From: Gluconacetobacter liquefaciens
GTDB taxonomy: Bacteria > Pseudomonadota > Alphaproteobacteria > Acetobacterales > Acetobacteraceae
NCBI RefSeq assembly: GCF_003350405.1
Contig: NZ_QQAW01000005.1
Coordinates: forward strand, 1 to 64,000
Length of the DNA stretch: 64,000 nucleotides
Direction of reading: 5' to 3'
The notes beneath the pieces were generated by a model. It searched no databases and had not been told where the DNA came from. It worked only from the letters and a program-made list of their open reading frames with translations. This document shows positions 46,747 through 57,156 of the stretch, piece after piece. How positions within the stretch are numbered: the stretch's first letter is position 1; each line of letters begins with the position of its first letter. Made by a program: the position numbers and the translations under genes.

Positions 46747-47746
46747 CATGCTGCTGGCGGTGCGCGACCTGACGGTGGCGCTGCCCATCGGCGGGCGGCT
46801 GGTGCCGATCGTCGAATCCGTATCCTTTACGCTGGGCGCACGGGAAATCCTGGGTATCGTGGGGGAGTCCGGCTCGGGCAAGAGCGTGACCTCGCTGGCG
46901 ATCATGGGGCTGATTGACGTGCCGGGGGCACGCATCAGCGGGTCGGTGCGCTTTCGCGGGCGCGAACTGGTAGGGTTGGCACCGCGAGCCTATCGCGCGC
47001 TGCGCGGGCGTGAGATCGCGATGATCTTTCAGGACCCGATGACCGCCTTTACGCCTGTCTATACGGTCGGGCGACAGATCGATGAACAGATCCGCGCGCA
47101 TCAGAAGATCTCGCGCAGCGATGCCCGCGCGCGCACCGTGCGCCTGCTGGGCGACATGGGCGTGCCGGACCCCGAGCGGGTAGCCGGGCGCTATCCGCAC
47201 CAGCTTTCCGGCGGCCTGCGCCAGCGGGCGATGATCGCGATGGCGCTGTCGTGCAATCCGGCACTGCTGATCGCCGACGAACCGACGACGGCGCTGGATG
47301 TGACGGTGCAGGCGCAGATCCTGGACCTGCTGCGCGGATTGCGGCGGGATTACGGGTCGTCGGTGCTGCTGATTACTCACGACATGGGCGTGGTGGCCGA
47401 GACCTGCGACCGTACGCTGGTGCTGTATAGCGGGCTGGTGGCCGAGCGTGGACCCACCGGCGCATTGTTCGCGCAGCCGGGGCATCCGTACACGGCGGCG
47501 TTGCTGGATTCGATTCCGCCGCTGCATGGGCCGCGTCCGGCGCGTCTGCCCTCCATTCCCGGCAGTCCGCCGGCCCCCGCCGGGCGCCCGGCTGGCTGCC
47601 CCTTCGCGCCGCGCTGCGCCTATGTGCATGATTCCTGCGCCGTGCGGCCGCCGCTGGTTGCATGCGGGGAGCAGGATGTCGCCTGTGTGCTGCCGGCTGA
47701 AGGGCGCCCGCTGCCGCCGCGTTTTGTTGCGGAGATGAGCGCATGA
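46736..47746 (+). CDS. ABC transporter ATP-binding protein (DppD-type)
   Basis: Encodes 336 residues. Walker A is GESGSGKSV, the signature is [15 protein letters not shown], and Walker B is [13 protein letters not shown], followed by the H-loop ITHDMG. The C-terminal oligopeptide extension contains the cysteine cluster [14 protein letters not shown], which in this family can hold an Fe-S cluster. It overlaps the upstream permease by 11 bases and the next gene by four. Confidence 0.95.
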   Translation: MDGDMLLAVRDLTVALPIGGRLVPIVESVSFTLGAREILGIVGESGSGKSVTSLAIMGLIDVPGARISGSVRFRGRELVGLAPRAYRALRGREIAMIFQDPMTAFTPVYTVGRQIDEQIRAHQKISRSDARARTVRLLGDMGVPDPERVAGRYPHQLSGGLRQRAMIAMALSCNPALLIADEPTTALDVTVQAQILDLLRGLRRDYGSSVLLITHDMGVVAETCDRTLVLYSGLVAERGPTGALFAQPGHPYTAALLDSIPPLHGPRPARLPSIPGSPPAPAGRPAGCPFAPRCAYVHDSCAVRPPLVACGEQDVACVLPAEGRPLPPRFVAEMSA

Positions 47747-48750
47747 CCACCCGGCCGGATGCTCCGCCATCTCCGCTGATTGCAGCGGAGGATTTACGCA
47801 TGACCTACCGCGTCGGGCGCGGGCAGGTGCTGCGCGCGCTCGACGGTGTGTCGCTCGCCGTCAGGCCCGGTGAGGTGCTGGGGCTGGTGGGCGAGTCCGG
47901 CTGCGGCAAATCGACCCTCGGCCGCTGCCTGCTGCGGCTGGTGCAGCCGAGTGGTGGGCGCGTCGTCTTCGATGGCACCGACATCACCATGTTGCCCGAG
48001 CGGCGCCTGCGCCCGCTGCGGCAGGACATGCAGATGGTGTTTCAGGATTCCTATGCCGCGTTGAATCCGCGCCGCCGGGTCGGCGATCTGGTGGCCGAGC
48101 CCTTGCGGGTGCATCCTGCCCCCAGCGGCGGGCGGCGCAGCCGGGGCGAGATCGCCGCCCGGCTGGCGGAACTGATGGATCTGGTGGGCCTGCCGCAGAC
48201 GGCGCTCGAGCGCTATCCGCACGAATTTTCCGGCGGCCAGCGGCAACGGATCAACATCGCCCGCGCGCTGGCGCTTTCCCCCCGGCTGGTGGTCGCCGAT
48301 GAACCGGTGGCGGCGCTGGATGTGTCGATCCAGGCGCAGATCGTGAATCTGTTCATGGATCTGCGCGACCGGCTAGGGCTGACCTATGTGTTCGTTGCGC
48401 ATGATCTGGCGGTGGTAAGGCAGATTTCGACCCGCGTCGCGGTCATGTATCTGGGCGCGATCGTCGAACTGGGCGAGGCCGACGCCGTGCTGCACCATCC
48501 GGCCCATCCCTACACGGCCGCCCTGATCGCGGCCGTGCCGGAGCCGGTGGTGCGCACGCAAGGGCTGCCGCCACCATTGCGTGGCGACGTTCCCAGCCCG
48601 ATCGCGCCACCGCCGGGCTGCCGGTTTCACACGCGCTGCCCTGTGGTGCGCGAGCGTTGCCGGGTCGATCCGCCGCTGTTGCGCGCTCTGCCGGATGGGC
48701 GTGACGTGGCCTGTCACTATCCGTTGGTGGAGGAGCGGGCGGGGCCTTGA
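47743..48750 (+). CDS. ABC transporter ATP-binding protein (DppF-type)
   Basis: Encodes 335 residues. Walker A is GESGCGKSTL, the signature FSGGQRQRINIARAL, and Walker B VVADEPVAALDV. The peptide-type C-terminal extension ends with CRFHTRCPVVRERC, again a cysteine cluster. It closes the five-gene importer operon. It is joined by an ATGA overlap to the previous ATPase gene; both ATPases have all catalytic motifs and should form a working heterodimer. Confidence 0.95.
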   Translation: MTTRPDAPPSPLIAAEDLRMTYRVGRGQVLRALDGVSLAVRPGEVLGLVGESGCGKSTLGRCLLRLVQPSGGRVVFDGTDITMLPERRLRPLRQDMQMVFQDSYAALNPRRRVGDLVAEPLRVHPAPSGGRRSRGEIAARLAELMDLVGLPQTALERYPHEFSGGQRQRINIARALALSPRLVVADEPVAALDVSIQAQIVNLFMDLRDRLGLTYVFVAHDLAVVRQISTRVAVMYLGAIVELGEADAVLHHPAHPYTAALIAAVPEPVVRTQGLPPPLRGDVPSPIAPPPGCRFHTRCPVVRERCRVDPPLLRALPDGRDVACHYPLVEERAGP

Positions 48751-48830
48751 AGCCAAGTTGCCCCTTTGCGACGGAAAGAGTTGTTTCGGCCGGATTCTGT
48801 TCCGCCCGGCCATGATCCCGCCTGAGGCGG

Positions 48831-49625
48831 TTAGTCTGCCTTGCCGGTTTCGGCCAGCCATCCTGCCGCGCGGAGGACCGGGACGTTGGATCGCGAAACC
48901 GGCGCTGTGACACCGTTTGCCAATGTCAGACGCATCGCGCGCGCCGGGCCCTCCACTTGCCGCACGGCGTTGCGTGCCACCCACCAGGAGCGATGGATGC
49001 GCAGGCCGTCGAGCGCGGCGACAGCCTCGATCGCGCGTGTCATCGACATGAGATGCAGGGTCGAGCCGGCATGTGAATGAACGCGCACATAATGATCTTC
49101 CATCTGCAGGGCGAGAACCCCTGTTCCCAGCCCGGCTGTCTTGTCGGGAAGCGATGGTGCCGGTGCATCGGTGACGGGGAGTGCGGTGGGGATCGCCGCC
49201 CTGCGCAGGTGCCTCAATGCGATGGCGCTGCCCAGGGTCGTGGGCAGTGCGATTTCCAGTACCTGTATGTACCAGGTCATCCAGCCGGGCAGGACATGTT
49301 GCAATGTCGGCCAGAGAAGTAGCGCGCCGCTGCGGGTAAGGAGGGCCTGCGGCACGCTGGCGACCAGGACGAACCCTGCCAGCACGTACCAGAATGCCGG
49401 CCTTTCTGGCGATACGATCCGGCGGGTGGCGACGACGGCAGCGCCATAGAGGGCGAGGCCCAGCCAGGCCGCCCCGGTCCAGTAGCCGATCCGCAGCAGG
49501 GTGCCCTGATTGAGGTAACTGCCGAACGGCCCCAGCGGGCCGAGAAAACAGCCGAGAGCAAGGACCGCACATGCTGCCTGCGCGAGAGGTGCTTTCGGCA
49601 GCGCCCTGGCCGTAATGGCGGTCAT
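48831..49625 (-). CDS. Membrane-anchored LytTR transcriptional regulator
   Basis: Encodes 264 residues. The first about 150 residues hold four hydrophobic helices (PFGSYLNQGTLLRIGYWTG and so on). A C-terminal LytTR DNA-binding domain follows: LALQMEDHYVRVHSHAGSTL, then RIHRSWWVARNAV and GVTAPVSRSNVPVLR. There is no receiver domain, so it is a one-component regulator that stays in the membrane. It is divergent from a secreted hydrolase gene at 49773. The gap holds phased repeats fitting LytTR binding. Confidence 0.9.
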   Translation of the reverse strand: MTAITARALPKAPLAQAACAVLALGCFLGPLGPFGSYLNQGTLLRIGYWTGAAWLGLALYGAAVVATRRIVSPERPAFWYVLAGFVLVASVPQALLTRSGALLLWPTLQHVLPGWMTWYIQVLEIALPTTLGSAIALRHLRRAAIPTALPVTDAPAPSLPDKTAGLGTGVLALQMEDHYVRVHSHAGSTLHLMSMTRAIEAVAALDGLRIHRSWWVARNAVRQVEGPARAMRLTLANGVTAPVSRSNVPVLRAAGWLAETGKAD

Positions 49626-49663
49626 CTGCTGATATCGTCCCTTTCTGAGCCTGTGCAAACCCG

Positions 49664-49701
49664 TTCGCCCGGCTACGCAGCCCATTCGCCCATTGGCGAA
49701 T
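49664..49701. promoter_or_regulatory. 21-bp phased direct repeats, candidate LytTR operator
   Basis: TTCGCCC occurs at 49664-49670 and again at 49685-49691, exactly 21 bases apart, two turns of the helix. The second copy is also the left arm of a perfect dyad ATTCGCC-CATT-GGCGAAT (49684-49701). LytTR regulators usually bind pairs of about nine-base direct repeats with a 21-base period. The site lies 39-76 bases upstream of the LytTR gene and 72-109 upstream of the hydrolase gene. Confidence 0.5.
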
Positions 49702-49772
49702 GTTAGGTGGTCCGGGCGGGGGAAACCCGCTCTCCTGCCGGTCTTTCCACCCTTTTCGACGGATTGGCCACC

Positions 49773-50744
49773 ATGTTCAACAGACTCCTGATCGGCGCGC
49801 TTTTCACCCTGCTTTGTCCGCTGTTGGCGCCAGCGCGTGCCAGCCCGCCTGCTACCGTCGGATTCCAGTACGCCCGGATGCCGGACGGCACCGAAATCGG
49901 TATCTGGTACCCCACCTGCGGGACGACGCAGCATCAGGCGCTGGGATTATACGAACAGGATTGTGTGGTCGGGACAGAACCGGTCGGATCGGCGCATCCT
50001 CTGGTCGTCCTGTCGCATGGCAACGGAGGATCGTTCACCGGTCATCTCGACACAGCGCAGGCGCTGGCGCGCGCCGGCTTCATCGTCGCGACCCTGACGC
50101 ATCCGGGAGACAATTGGCAGGACCAGAGTGCGGCGACCCGCATCGAACGGCGTCCCGTGGCGTTGAGCGCGCTTATCACCTACATGTTGCAAGCTTGGCC
50201 GTCGCGGAACCGGATCGATGCCGCGCGTGTCGGTGCATTCGGCTTTTCCGCTGGTGGTTTTACGGTGCTCGCAGCGGCTGGAGCGCGGCCCGACCTAGCC
50301 CAGTTCGCGCCGCATTGCCGGGAGCATCCCGGCTTTTATGACTGTGTCCTGCTCCGTGCCCATCCGCGAGAAAACGGCGGGCATGGCTGGGTCGGTCGTC
50401 GGGACGGTCGGATCAAGGCGATCGTCGTGGCTGCTCCTGCTCTGGGTTTTGCATTTGACCGGACAGGACTGGCACCCGTCACGATACCGGTGCAGCTTTG
50501 GAAAGCGGGCCGGGACGCGATCCTGCCTGCGCCTTATTATGCGGATGTCGTGCGGGATAATCTGCCGCAGGTGCCGGATTTTCATCTCGTGCCCGATGCC
50601 GGGCATTTCGATTTCCTCGCACCTTGCATTGCGACTGCGATGTCCAACCCGATCTGTACCAGCAGGGCCGGGTTCGACCGCAGCGCCTTTCATGCGCGGT
50701 TCAATGCAGCAGTCGTCCGGTTCTTCCAAAGTCACCTGCGCTGA
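49773..50744 (+). CDS. Secreted alpha/beta hydrolase (dienelactone-hydrolase-like)
   Basis: Encodes 323 residues with a Sec signal peptide cleaved near APARASPP. The first strand gives VLSHGNGGSFTGHLDT; the nucleophile elbow is GAFGFSAGGFTVLA; Asp and His candidates follow in WKAGRDAILP and LVPDAGHFDFL. Four Cys may form disulfides in the periplasm. The fold resembles predicted dienelactone hydrolases and platelet-activating-factor acetylhydrolase relatives. Its job is unknown; control by the divergent LytTR regulator is inferred. Confidence 0.82.
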   Translation: MFNRLLIGALFTLLCPLLAPARASPPATVGFQYARMPDGTEIGIWYPTCGTTQHQALGLYEQDCVVGTEPVGSAHPLVVLSHGNGGSFTGHLDTAQALARAGFIVATLTHPGDNWQDQSAATRIERRPVALSALITYMLQAWPSRNRIDAARVGAFGFSAGGFTVLAAAGARPDLAQFAPHCREHPGFYDCVLLRAHPRENGGHGWVGRRDGRIKAIVVAAPALGFAFDRTGLAPVTIPVQLWKAGRDAILPAPYYADVVRDNLPQVPDFHLVPDAGHFDFLAPCIATAMSNPICTSRAGFDRSAFHARFNAAVVRFFQSHLR

Positions 50745-50883
50745 GAGGTCGGACGCCGTGTCGTGATGACATGCCAGTGAAAGCCGTGGTTGCGGACTGG
50801 ACGGTCTGGATCGGCACGCGGTTGATCTCCGAACCGGATCGTGTCCATGGCAGCCGCCCCCGGTCGCTCGGCGACGGTGAGGC

Positions 50884-53788
50884 TTATGGGGCCAGCACGA
50901 CCCGGTCGCGTCCTTCGGCCTTGGCGCGATAAAGCGCCTTGTCGGCGCGGGCGATCAGGCTCTGCCAGGTCTCGTTCGCACTGGCCATGGCGACGCCGGC
51001 GCTGACCGTGACCACCAGGTCCGGCACGCCGGTCGGAATGGGCAGGCCGTTCAGGAAACGGCAGAGGGCTTCCATGTGGGTTGCGGCGGCACGCTCGCCG
51101 GTGAGTACGACCAGGAACTCCTCGCCGCCATAGCGGCCGGCGGCGTCGCCCTTGGTCATGGCCTGGCGCAGGCGGCTGCCGAGGCCGGCCAGGACTTCGT
51201 CGCCGATCAGATGCCCCCAGCCGTCATTGATCTGCTTGAAATGATCGACATCGATCAGCCCGGCCATCAGCGGCGTGCCGGCGGGCAGTTCGGCCAGGGC
51301 GGATTGCAGGAGGGACTGGATGGCGCCTCGGTTCAGCAGGCCCGTCAGGCTGTCGAGGCGAGATTGTTCGATCAATGCCTGATGGGCGGCGCGGATTTCA
51401 CGGGTCTGGCGCTCGACGATCGTCTGGAGCTTCTGGCGTTGCTTGATCAGCAGTCCGACCCGGACGCGCCAGGCCATGTAGCCGGCCAGCAGCACGCAGG
51501 CCGCTGCGAGGCAGAGCACGGGCCAGCGTTCCCACCATGGATAGGCCATGGTGATCGTGGCGGTCACGACCGCGGATTGCTGATGGCGGTCCGGATCGAA
51601 GGCCACCAGCATGAAGCGATGGGTGCCGGGTGGTACCGAGGGGTAGCGTACCGACCCTTCGGTGGTCTCGACCCAGCTTTCGTCCACGCCCTCCAGTTGG
51701 TAACGGAACCGTATGCGCGGTGCGTCGCGATAATCCAGCGTGCCGAACATCACGCGCATCGGCGCGTGGCTGAAGGCGATCGGCTCGCCATGATAGGGGT
51801 TCTGGCCCAGTTCCATGGCGGTGATGACCGGCTGCAGGGAAATATTTGCCAGCAGCGCCTCGGGTTGGAGAAGGTGCGACAGGCCGCGGCTGGTGCCGAT
51901 CCAGAGCGAGCGGTCCGTGTCCTCCAGCAGGCTGTCCTGGTCCAGATCGTTGGTGGCCAGTCCGTCAGCCTCGGTGATCGTGATCCAGCGACTGCCGTCG
52001 AAGACGTTCAGCCCGCGATCCGAGCCGGCCCAGACGCGGCCCTTGTGGTCGACCATCAGGCTGTACAGGATCGCGTTGCCGACCGTGGCTGCGTCGTAGA
52101 ATGTCACGTCGTCGATGCGGTCGCCGTCATGCGTCAACCGATAGACGCCGCCCTGGCCGCCGATCCACAGCCGATGGTCGTCCTGCTGGTCGATCACGTA
52201 AGGGGCGAAGGTCGCCAGCGGCCATCTGGGCATCACGACTGTCGTGGTGCCGTCGGGGTGGCGGACCACCAGTTGCTGCCGCTGGAGCAGCCATAATGTG
52301 CCGGTCGTGTCGATTTGTCCCCTGACATAGGAACCGGTGAGGCCCTGAACGGGGACGGGGTCCTGGTCGCGCCGGCCGGCATCGGCCAGCCACGCCCCGT
52401 GATCCGACAGCAGCCAGATATCGTCGCCGTTGCCGATCAGGATCTGGTTGACGCGCTTGATCGCGAGGTCGCGCCGCCAGGTGCTCTGCGTATCGTGCAG
52501 GCTCACGCCTTCGGGACCGGACTGCCAGAGGATGCCGCGACGGTCGATGGCAATGTGCAGGCCGGCTTCCCCGATGGTGCGGACGACCGTGTTGGTTCGG
52601 GTATCGAGTGCGCTGATGCCGGTGTCGGTATCGATCCAGAGGGGACCTGCGGGCTGGTGGGCCATCTGCCAGATGACGTCGCTGGCCAGGCCGTCACGCC
52701 GGGTGAAGGTCTCGAAGATGCCGAACCCCGTGGCGCGCGTCAGGCCGTACCCCATGCGGCCGATCCACAGGTTACCCTGCTTGTCGAACAGAAGCGCCGT
52801 CAACGGTGAGTCGGATTGTTCGCCGTCCAGGGTAACGGATTTCCAGTTTCCATCGGTCCGGATGGCCAGTTGATCGTCGTCGGCCTGGGTGACCAGCGCC
52901 CCTCGGGGGGGACCAGGACATGGTGAGCAGATGCTGGTAGTTTTCATATTGGCGCTCCGCATGCGGGATCGTTTCGACATGCGGAGCCGTGGTGCCGCGC
53001 GGAACGACGACGAGTTCATGCAGGGTCCGTGCGAAAACCGTGCCGTCGCGATCCTGGAGGATTGCTTCCAGCTGGCGCGGCTTAGCCATGGGGGGCAGGG
53101 AGCGGCAGTGCAGGGTGGGCCCCGATACGGCGCACAGGCGGCCGTCGCTGGTGCCGATCCATAGCGTATCGCCATCGGCATGCAGGGCCGATACGTCGGT
53201 CAGCGGATCGTCGCGCATTCCCAGCGTCTTGGCCAGAAGGCTGATACGTTCGCCTGTGGCATCTTTCTGAATGAACAGCAGGCGATCACGGTCGGTCACG
53301 ACCAGCCCGTCATGCCAGGGCACGATCTTGCGGTGGCTGTCATGTCCCAGCGGATGTCCGCGATCGATCGGCAGGAAATGCAACTGGTCGGGAGAACGCG
53401 TGCCTGCAATATTGTATGCGACGTAGATCATGTCGGCATACGCCAGGATCAGGTCCCCCTGTCTGGTTACTGCTGCGCCGACGCCCACGCCGGCGGCCGG
53501 CAGGCCCTGCCTCGGGCCGGCAGGCAGGAAGCGCCTGCCGTCGAAGAAGAAGAAGCCATGCTGCGTAACCACCAGGATCTGGCCTGTCGGCAACTCTATC
53601 GCGGATATGACAGAGAGATTCGAAAGACCGCTCGTGGCGTCATAGAGCGTGGTGGGGATCGTCTGCCCGTGTGCCGACGGCGACATGACTGCGACGAACG
53701 CCACGATACAATGCAGGAATGCCAGGCAGGCCAGAATCTTGCGGCGCCGAAATAACGGGCGACGCTTTTTTTCCGGGGGGCCGTGCAT
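50884..53788 (-). pseudogene. Propeller-sensor diguanylate cyclase, frameshifted in a C7 tract
   Basis: Layout is the same as the next gene: membrane-leading signal (AFLHCIVAFVAVM), a long periplasmic Reg_prop beta-propeller, a Y_Y_Y domain, one membrane helix (WWERWPVLCLAAACVLLAGY), a short coiled coil and a GGDEF domain with intact GGEEF. At plus-strand 52905-52911 there are seven G. Six would join the two frames, giving about 967 residues; compare SWSPAGKLVTQ in the intact paralogue with SWSP-RGALVTQ here. As given, translation stops early and only a periplasmic fragment is made. The first ATG at 53788 is taken as the start. Confidence 0.8.
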
Positions 53789-53962
53789 TGTGAACAAACT
53801 ATCGAGATCCTGGGCAGGTAACGAGTCCGTATTGCCATCGGAGAGTATGAGGGAGAGTGGAGGAAGAGGCAATATTTGTGATTATAAAAACAACGTTCTA
53901 TTTTCTCAAACACATTTCGGTATAGGACGCATGCGTCGGGGAAAAAGAAGAATGAAAACCCT

Positions 53963-56869
53963 TCAGGGGGCTTCGATCACCCGATCGCGCCCCTCTGCCT
54001 TGGCGCGGTAGAGGGCCTTGTCGGCGCGACCGATCAGACTTTGCCACGTTTCGCCGGGGCGCGCCTCGGCCACGCCGGCGCTGACCGTGACATGCTGGCC
54101 CGACGGCCGGTCGGGGCTGAGCGGCCAGTTCAAGAAGCGGCAAAGTGTGCGCATGCGGTCTCCTGCCGGCTCCTGGCCTGTCAGCACGACCAGGAACTCC
54201 TCGCCACCATAGCGCCCGGCAGCTTCCTCCGGGCGCAGTTCCCGGCGCAGGATCCTGCCGATTTCAGTCAGCACCTCATCGCCGGCCAAGTGCCCCCAGC
54301 CGTCGTTGATCTGCTTGAAATGATCGACATCGACCAGCCCGGCTGCCAGCGGAACCTCTGCGGACTGTTCGGCCAGACAGGCTTGCAGGTGGGTCTGGAT
54401 TGCCCCCCGGTTGAGCAGGCCTGTCAGGCTGTCCAGACGGGCCTGCCGGATCAGCGCCTGATGCGCGGAGCGGATTTCCTCCGTCTGGCGGTGGACGATC
54501 TCCTGCAGCTTCCGGCGCTGCTTGATCAGCAGCCCCACCCGGATGCGCCAGACCATGTAGCCGGCCAGCAGAAAGAACAGGGTTGCCAGGAGCAGTACGG
54601 GCCAGCGCTCCCACCAGGGATAAGCCATCTCGACGCGGGCGGATATGATCGCGGAGTGTTGATTCCGGCCGGGGTCGTAGGCCATCAGCAGAAAGCGATG
54701 GGTGCCAGGCGGCATGGAGGGGTAGCGCACCGATCCGTCGCCGGTCTCGTTCCATCCATCGTCCGCGCCTTCCAGACGGTAGCGGAAATGTATTCGTGGC
54801 GCGTCGCGATAGTCCAGTGTGCCGAACGTCACGTGCAGCGGTGCACGGCTATAGCGCACTTTCTCGCCATGATATGGGTGCTCGCCCAGTGTCATGGCGG
54901 TGATGACGGGCTGGAGGGGCATATCGCGCAGAGCATCGTCCGGCTGCACGAGGTGGGACAATCCCCGGCTGGTGCCGATCCAGAGCGAACCGTCGGCGTC
55001 TTCCAGAAGACTGTCCTGGTCCAGGTCGTTGGAGGCCAGTCCGTCCGCTTCGGTGATCGTGGTCCATCGCTGGCCGTCGAACACGCTCAGCCCGTGGCTC
55101 GATCCGGTCCAGACACGGTTCCGCCGGTCGATGAGAAGATTGTATAACGTGTTGTTTCCGGTTTCGGTCGGGCCATAGAATTTCAGGCTGGTTACCCGGT
55201 CGCCGGCGTGGGTCAGTCGATAGAGGCCGCCATGTCCGGCGATCCATAATTGATGGTCATTGCGGGCCTTGATCAGATAGGGAACAAACGTCGGCAGCGG
55301 CCATGTGCGCAGGACGACCGCTTGGCTGCCGTCCCGATGCCGGGCCAGCAGATGGCGCCCTTCGAGCAGCCACAGCGTGCCGGCCGCGTCGATGAAGCCT
55401 GTGGAATAGGAACCGCTCAATCCCGGCACCTGGGCAGGGGGCTGGTCGCGTCGCGCCGTATCGGCCAGCCATGCGCCCTGATCGGACAGTAGCCACAGAT
55501 CGTCCGCAAGGCCCGGCAGGATCTGGTTGATCCGCTTGATGGGATAGTCGCGTTGCCAATCCGTGAGGAGATCGTGGCGGGAGACACCATCCGGTCCGTC
55601 ATGCCAGATACAGCCGTGGTGGTCGGCGGCTATGAAGAAGGCGGCGTGCGGGATGGTCCGAAGGACGGTGTCGCTATGGGTATCGAGCGCGCTGATGCCG
55701 GTATCGGTGGTAATCCAGAGCGGGCCGCCGGGTTGACGGATGACCTGCCATATGACGTCTCCCGCCAGCCCGTTTCTGCGCCCGAATGTTTCGAAGACCG
55801 CGAAGCCTCTGGTCCGGGCCAGGCCGAATCCCATCCTGCCGATCCATAATGCGCCCTGCCTGTCGAACAGCAGAGTACTCAGGGGCGACGTCGATTGTTC
55901 GCCGTCCAGGGACCGTATTTTCCATTCTCCGCCGGCGAGCACGGCCAACTGTCCGTCGTCCGTCTGGGTGACCAGCTTGCCTGCGGGAGACCAGGACATG
56001 GTCAGGAAATGCTGGTAATTCTCATATTGTCCTTCGGCATGAGGAATTTTTTCGACAGTTGCGGGTGTCGGCGCGGGTGGAACCGTCACGAATTCATGCA
56101 GGGTCCGGGCGTAGAGTGTGCCGTGATGGTCCTGGACGATCGCTTCCATCCGGCGTGGGGCGGCCAGCGGGGGCAGGCTCGGACAATGCGGGGGCTGCTT
56201 GCCCAGCGCGCACAGGTGTCCGTCGCCCGTGCCGATCCATAGCGTATCGCCATCGGCGTGCAGCGCTGAAACGTCTCTGAGAAAATCCTCTTTCAGAGAA
56301 AGTATCGTTGCGAGACGGTCGATGCGTTCGCCCGTTCCGTCGGGGTGGACGAACAGCAGATGGTCGTGCTCGGTAATGACCAGACCGTCACGCCAGGGTT
56401 CGATCTTGCGATAGCTGTCATGACTAAGCAGATCTCCGGTATCGACCCGCACGAAGTGCAGCCTGTCAGGGCTGCCGGCGGTCGCGAGATCGTGCGCGAC
56501 ATAGATCATGTCGGCATAGACCAGGATCAGGTCTCCCCTGCTGGTCAGGGCGGCGGCTGCGCCGGGTGCGCCCGGCGGTAGCCCCTGTGCAGGGCCCAGG
56601 GGAAGAAACTGTCGACCGTCGAAGAAGAAAAACCCTTCCTGCGTCGTTGCCAGGATCTGTCCTGCCGGTAACTGTATTGCCGAGAGGACTGAAGTATTGG
56701 TCAGGCCGCTTGAAGCATCATGAAGCGTCGTAGCGATCGTCTGGGCTTGTAGCGGCAGAGTGGCGGTGATGGTAAGGAATGCAGCACATAAAATGGGTGC
56801 TACCCGCAGCACGGCTCCGCAACGCAGATGAGAGCGACGGCGACCGGTTTTCTCAGGATGGCGGGGCAT
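53963..56869 (-). CDS. Periplasmic-propeller diguanylate cyclase (intact paralogue)
   Basis: Encodes 968 residues. A signal segment (APILCAAFLTITATLPLQAQ) leads to a large periplasmic beta-propeller made of repeats like GALWIGRMGFGLAR and GSLWIGTSRGLSH. A Y_Y_Y domain (FGTLDYRDAPRIHFRYRLEG), a membrane helix, a linker helix and a C-terminal GGDEF domain follow. The active loop GGEEF (about 888-892) and DVDHFKQINDGWGH are intact, so it should make c-di-GMP in the cytoplasm when the periplasmic domain binds its ligand. The inhibitory site reads RPEE, not RxxD. It is a tandem duplicate of the gene downstream. Confidence 0.9.
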   Translation of the reverse strand: MPRHPEKTGRRRSHLRCGAVLRVAPILCAAFLTITATLPLQAQTIATTLHDASSGLTNTSVLSAIQLPAGQILATTQEGFFFFDGRQFLPLGPAQGLPPGAPGAAAALTSRGDLILVYADMIYVAHDLATAGSPDRLHFVRVDTGDLLSHDSYRKIEPWRDGLVITEHDHLLFVHPDGTGERIDRLATILSLKEDFLRDVSALHADGDTLWIGTGDGHLCALGKQPPHCPSLPPLAAPRRMEAIVQDHHGTLYARTLHEFVTVPPAPTPATVEKIPHAEGQYENYQHFLTMSWSPAGKLVTQTDDGQLAVLAGGEWKIRSLDGEQSTSPLSTLLFDRQGALWIGRMGFGLARTRGFAVFETFGRRNGLAGDVIWQVIRQPGGPLWITTDTGISALDTHSDTVLRTIPHAAFFIAADHHGCIWHDGPDGVSRHDLLTDWQRDYPIKRINQILPGLADDLWLLSDQGAWLADTARRDQPPAQVPGLSGSYSTGFIDAAGTLWLLEGRHLLARHRDGSQAVVLRTWPLPTFVPYLIKARNDHQLWIAGHGGLYRLTHAGDRVTSLKFYGPTETGNNTLYNLLIDRRNRVWTGSSHGLSVFDGQRWTTITEADGLASNDLDQDSLLEDADGSLWIGTSRGLSHLVQPDDALRDMPLQPVITAMTLGEHPYHGEKVRYSRAPLHVTFGTLDYRDAPRIHFRYRLEGADDGWNETGDGSVRYPSMPPGTHRFLLMAYDPGRNQHSAIISARVEMAYPWWERWPVLLLATLFFLLAGYMVWRIRVGLLIKQRRKLQEIVHRQTEEIRSAHQALIRQARLDSLTGLLNRGAIQTHLQACLAEQSAEVPLAAGLVDVDHFKQINDGWGHLAGDEVLTEIGRILRRELRPEEAAGRYGGEEFLVVLTGQEPAGDRMRTLCRFLNWPLSPDRPSGQHVTVSAGVAEARPGETWQSLIGRADKALYRAKAEGRDRVIEAP

Positions 56870-57156
56870 GGTGATTGAAATACAGGACCCTGTCCGAGCG
56901 ACGCCCCGTGTCGCCGATCGGGAAGCGCGCAGAAGATTGCAGATGAGAGAGCGGGCAATGTCGGTGCTTATATGAGGCATTCTGCGCCTGCTTCAATGGT
57001 TTCCTGCCTTGGGGCCTGTTTGGCCGTGGGTGTCGGTGAACGAAAGCGGCCGATGCGTTTCGCGCTCTTGAAAGTCACCCGTCGTGAAGTACAGGAAACG
57101 CGCAGAGACTATGCTGTCGGCGTTATATGCCCTGAGACAGGGCTTGGGGGTAGTTG

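Noticed and set aside
57000-57156. Frame of 61 codons and a CAGGAAACGCGC segment resembling the dispersed repeat
   Set aside because: Similarity to the repeat is only about 13 bases and could be chance; the frame has no ribosome site.
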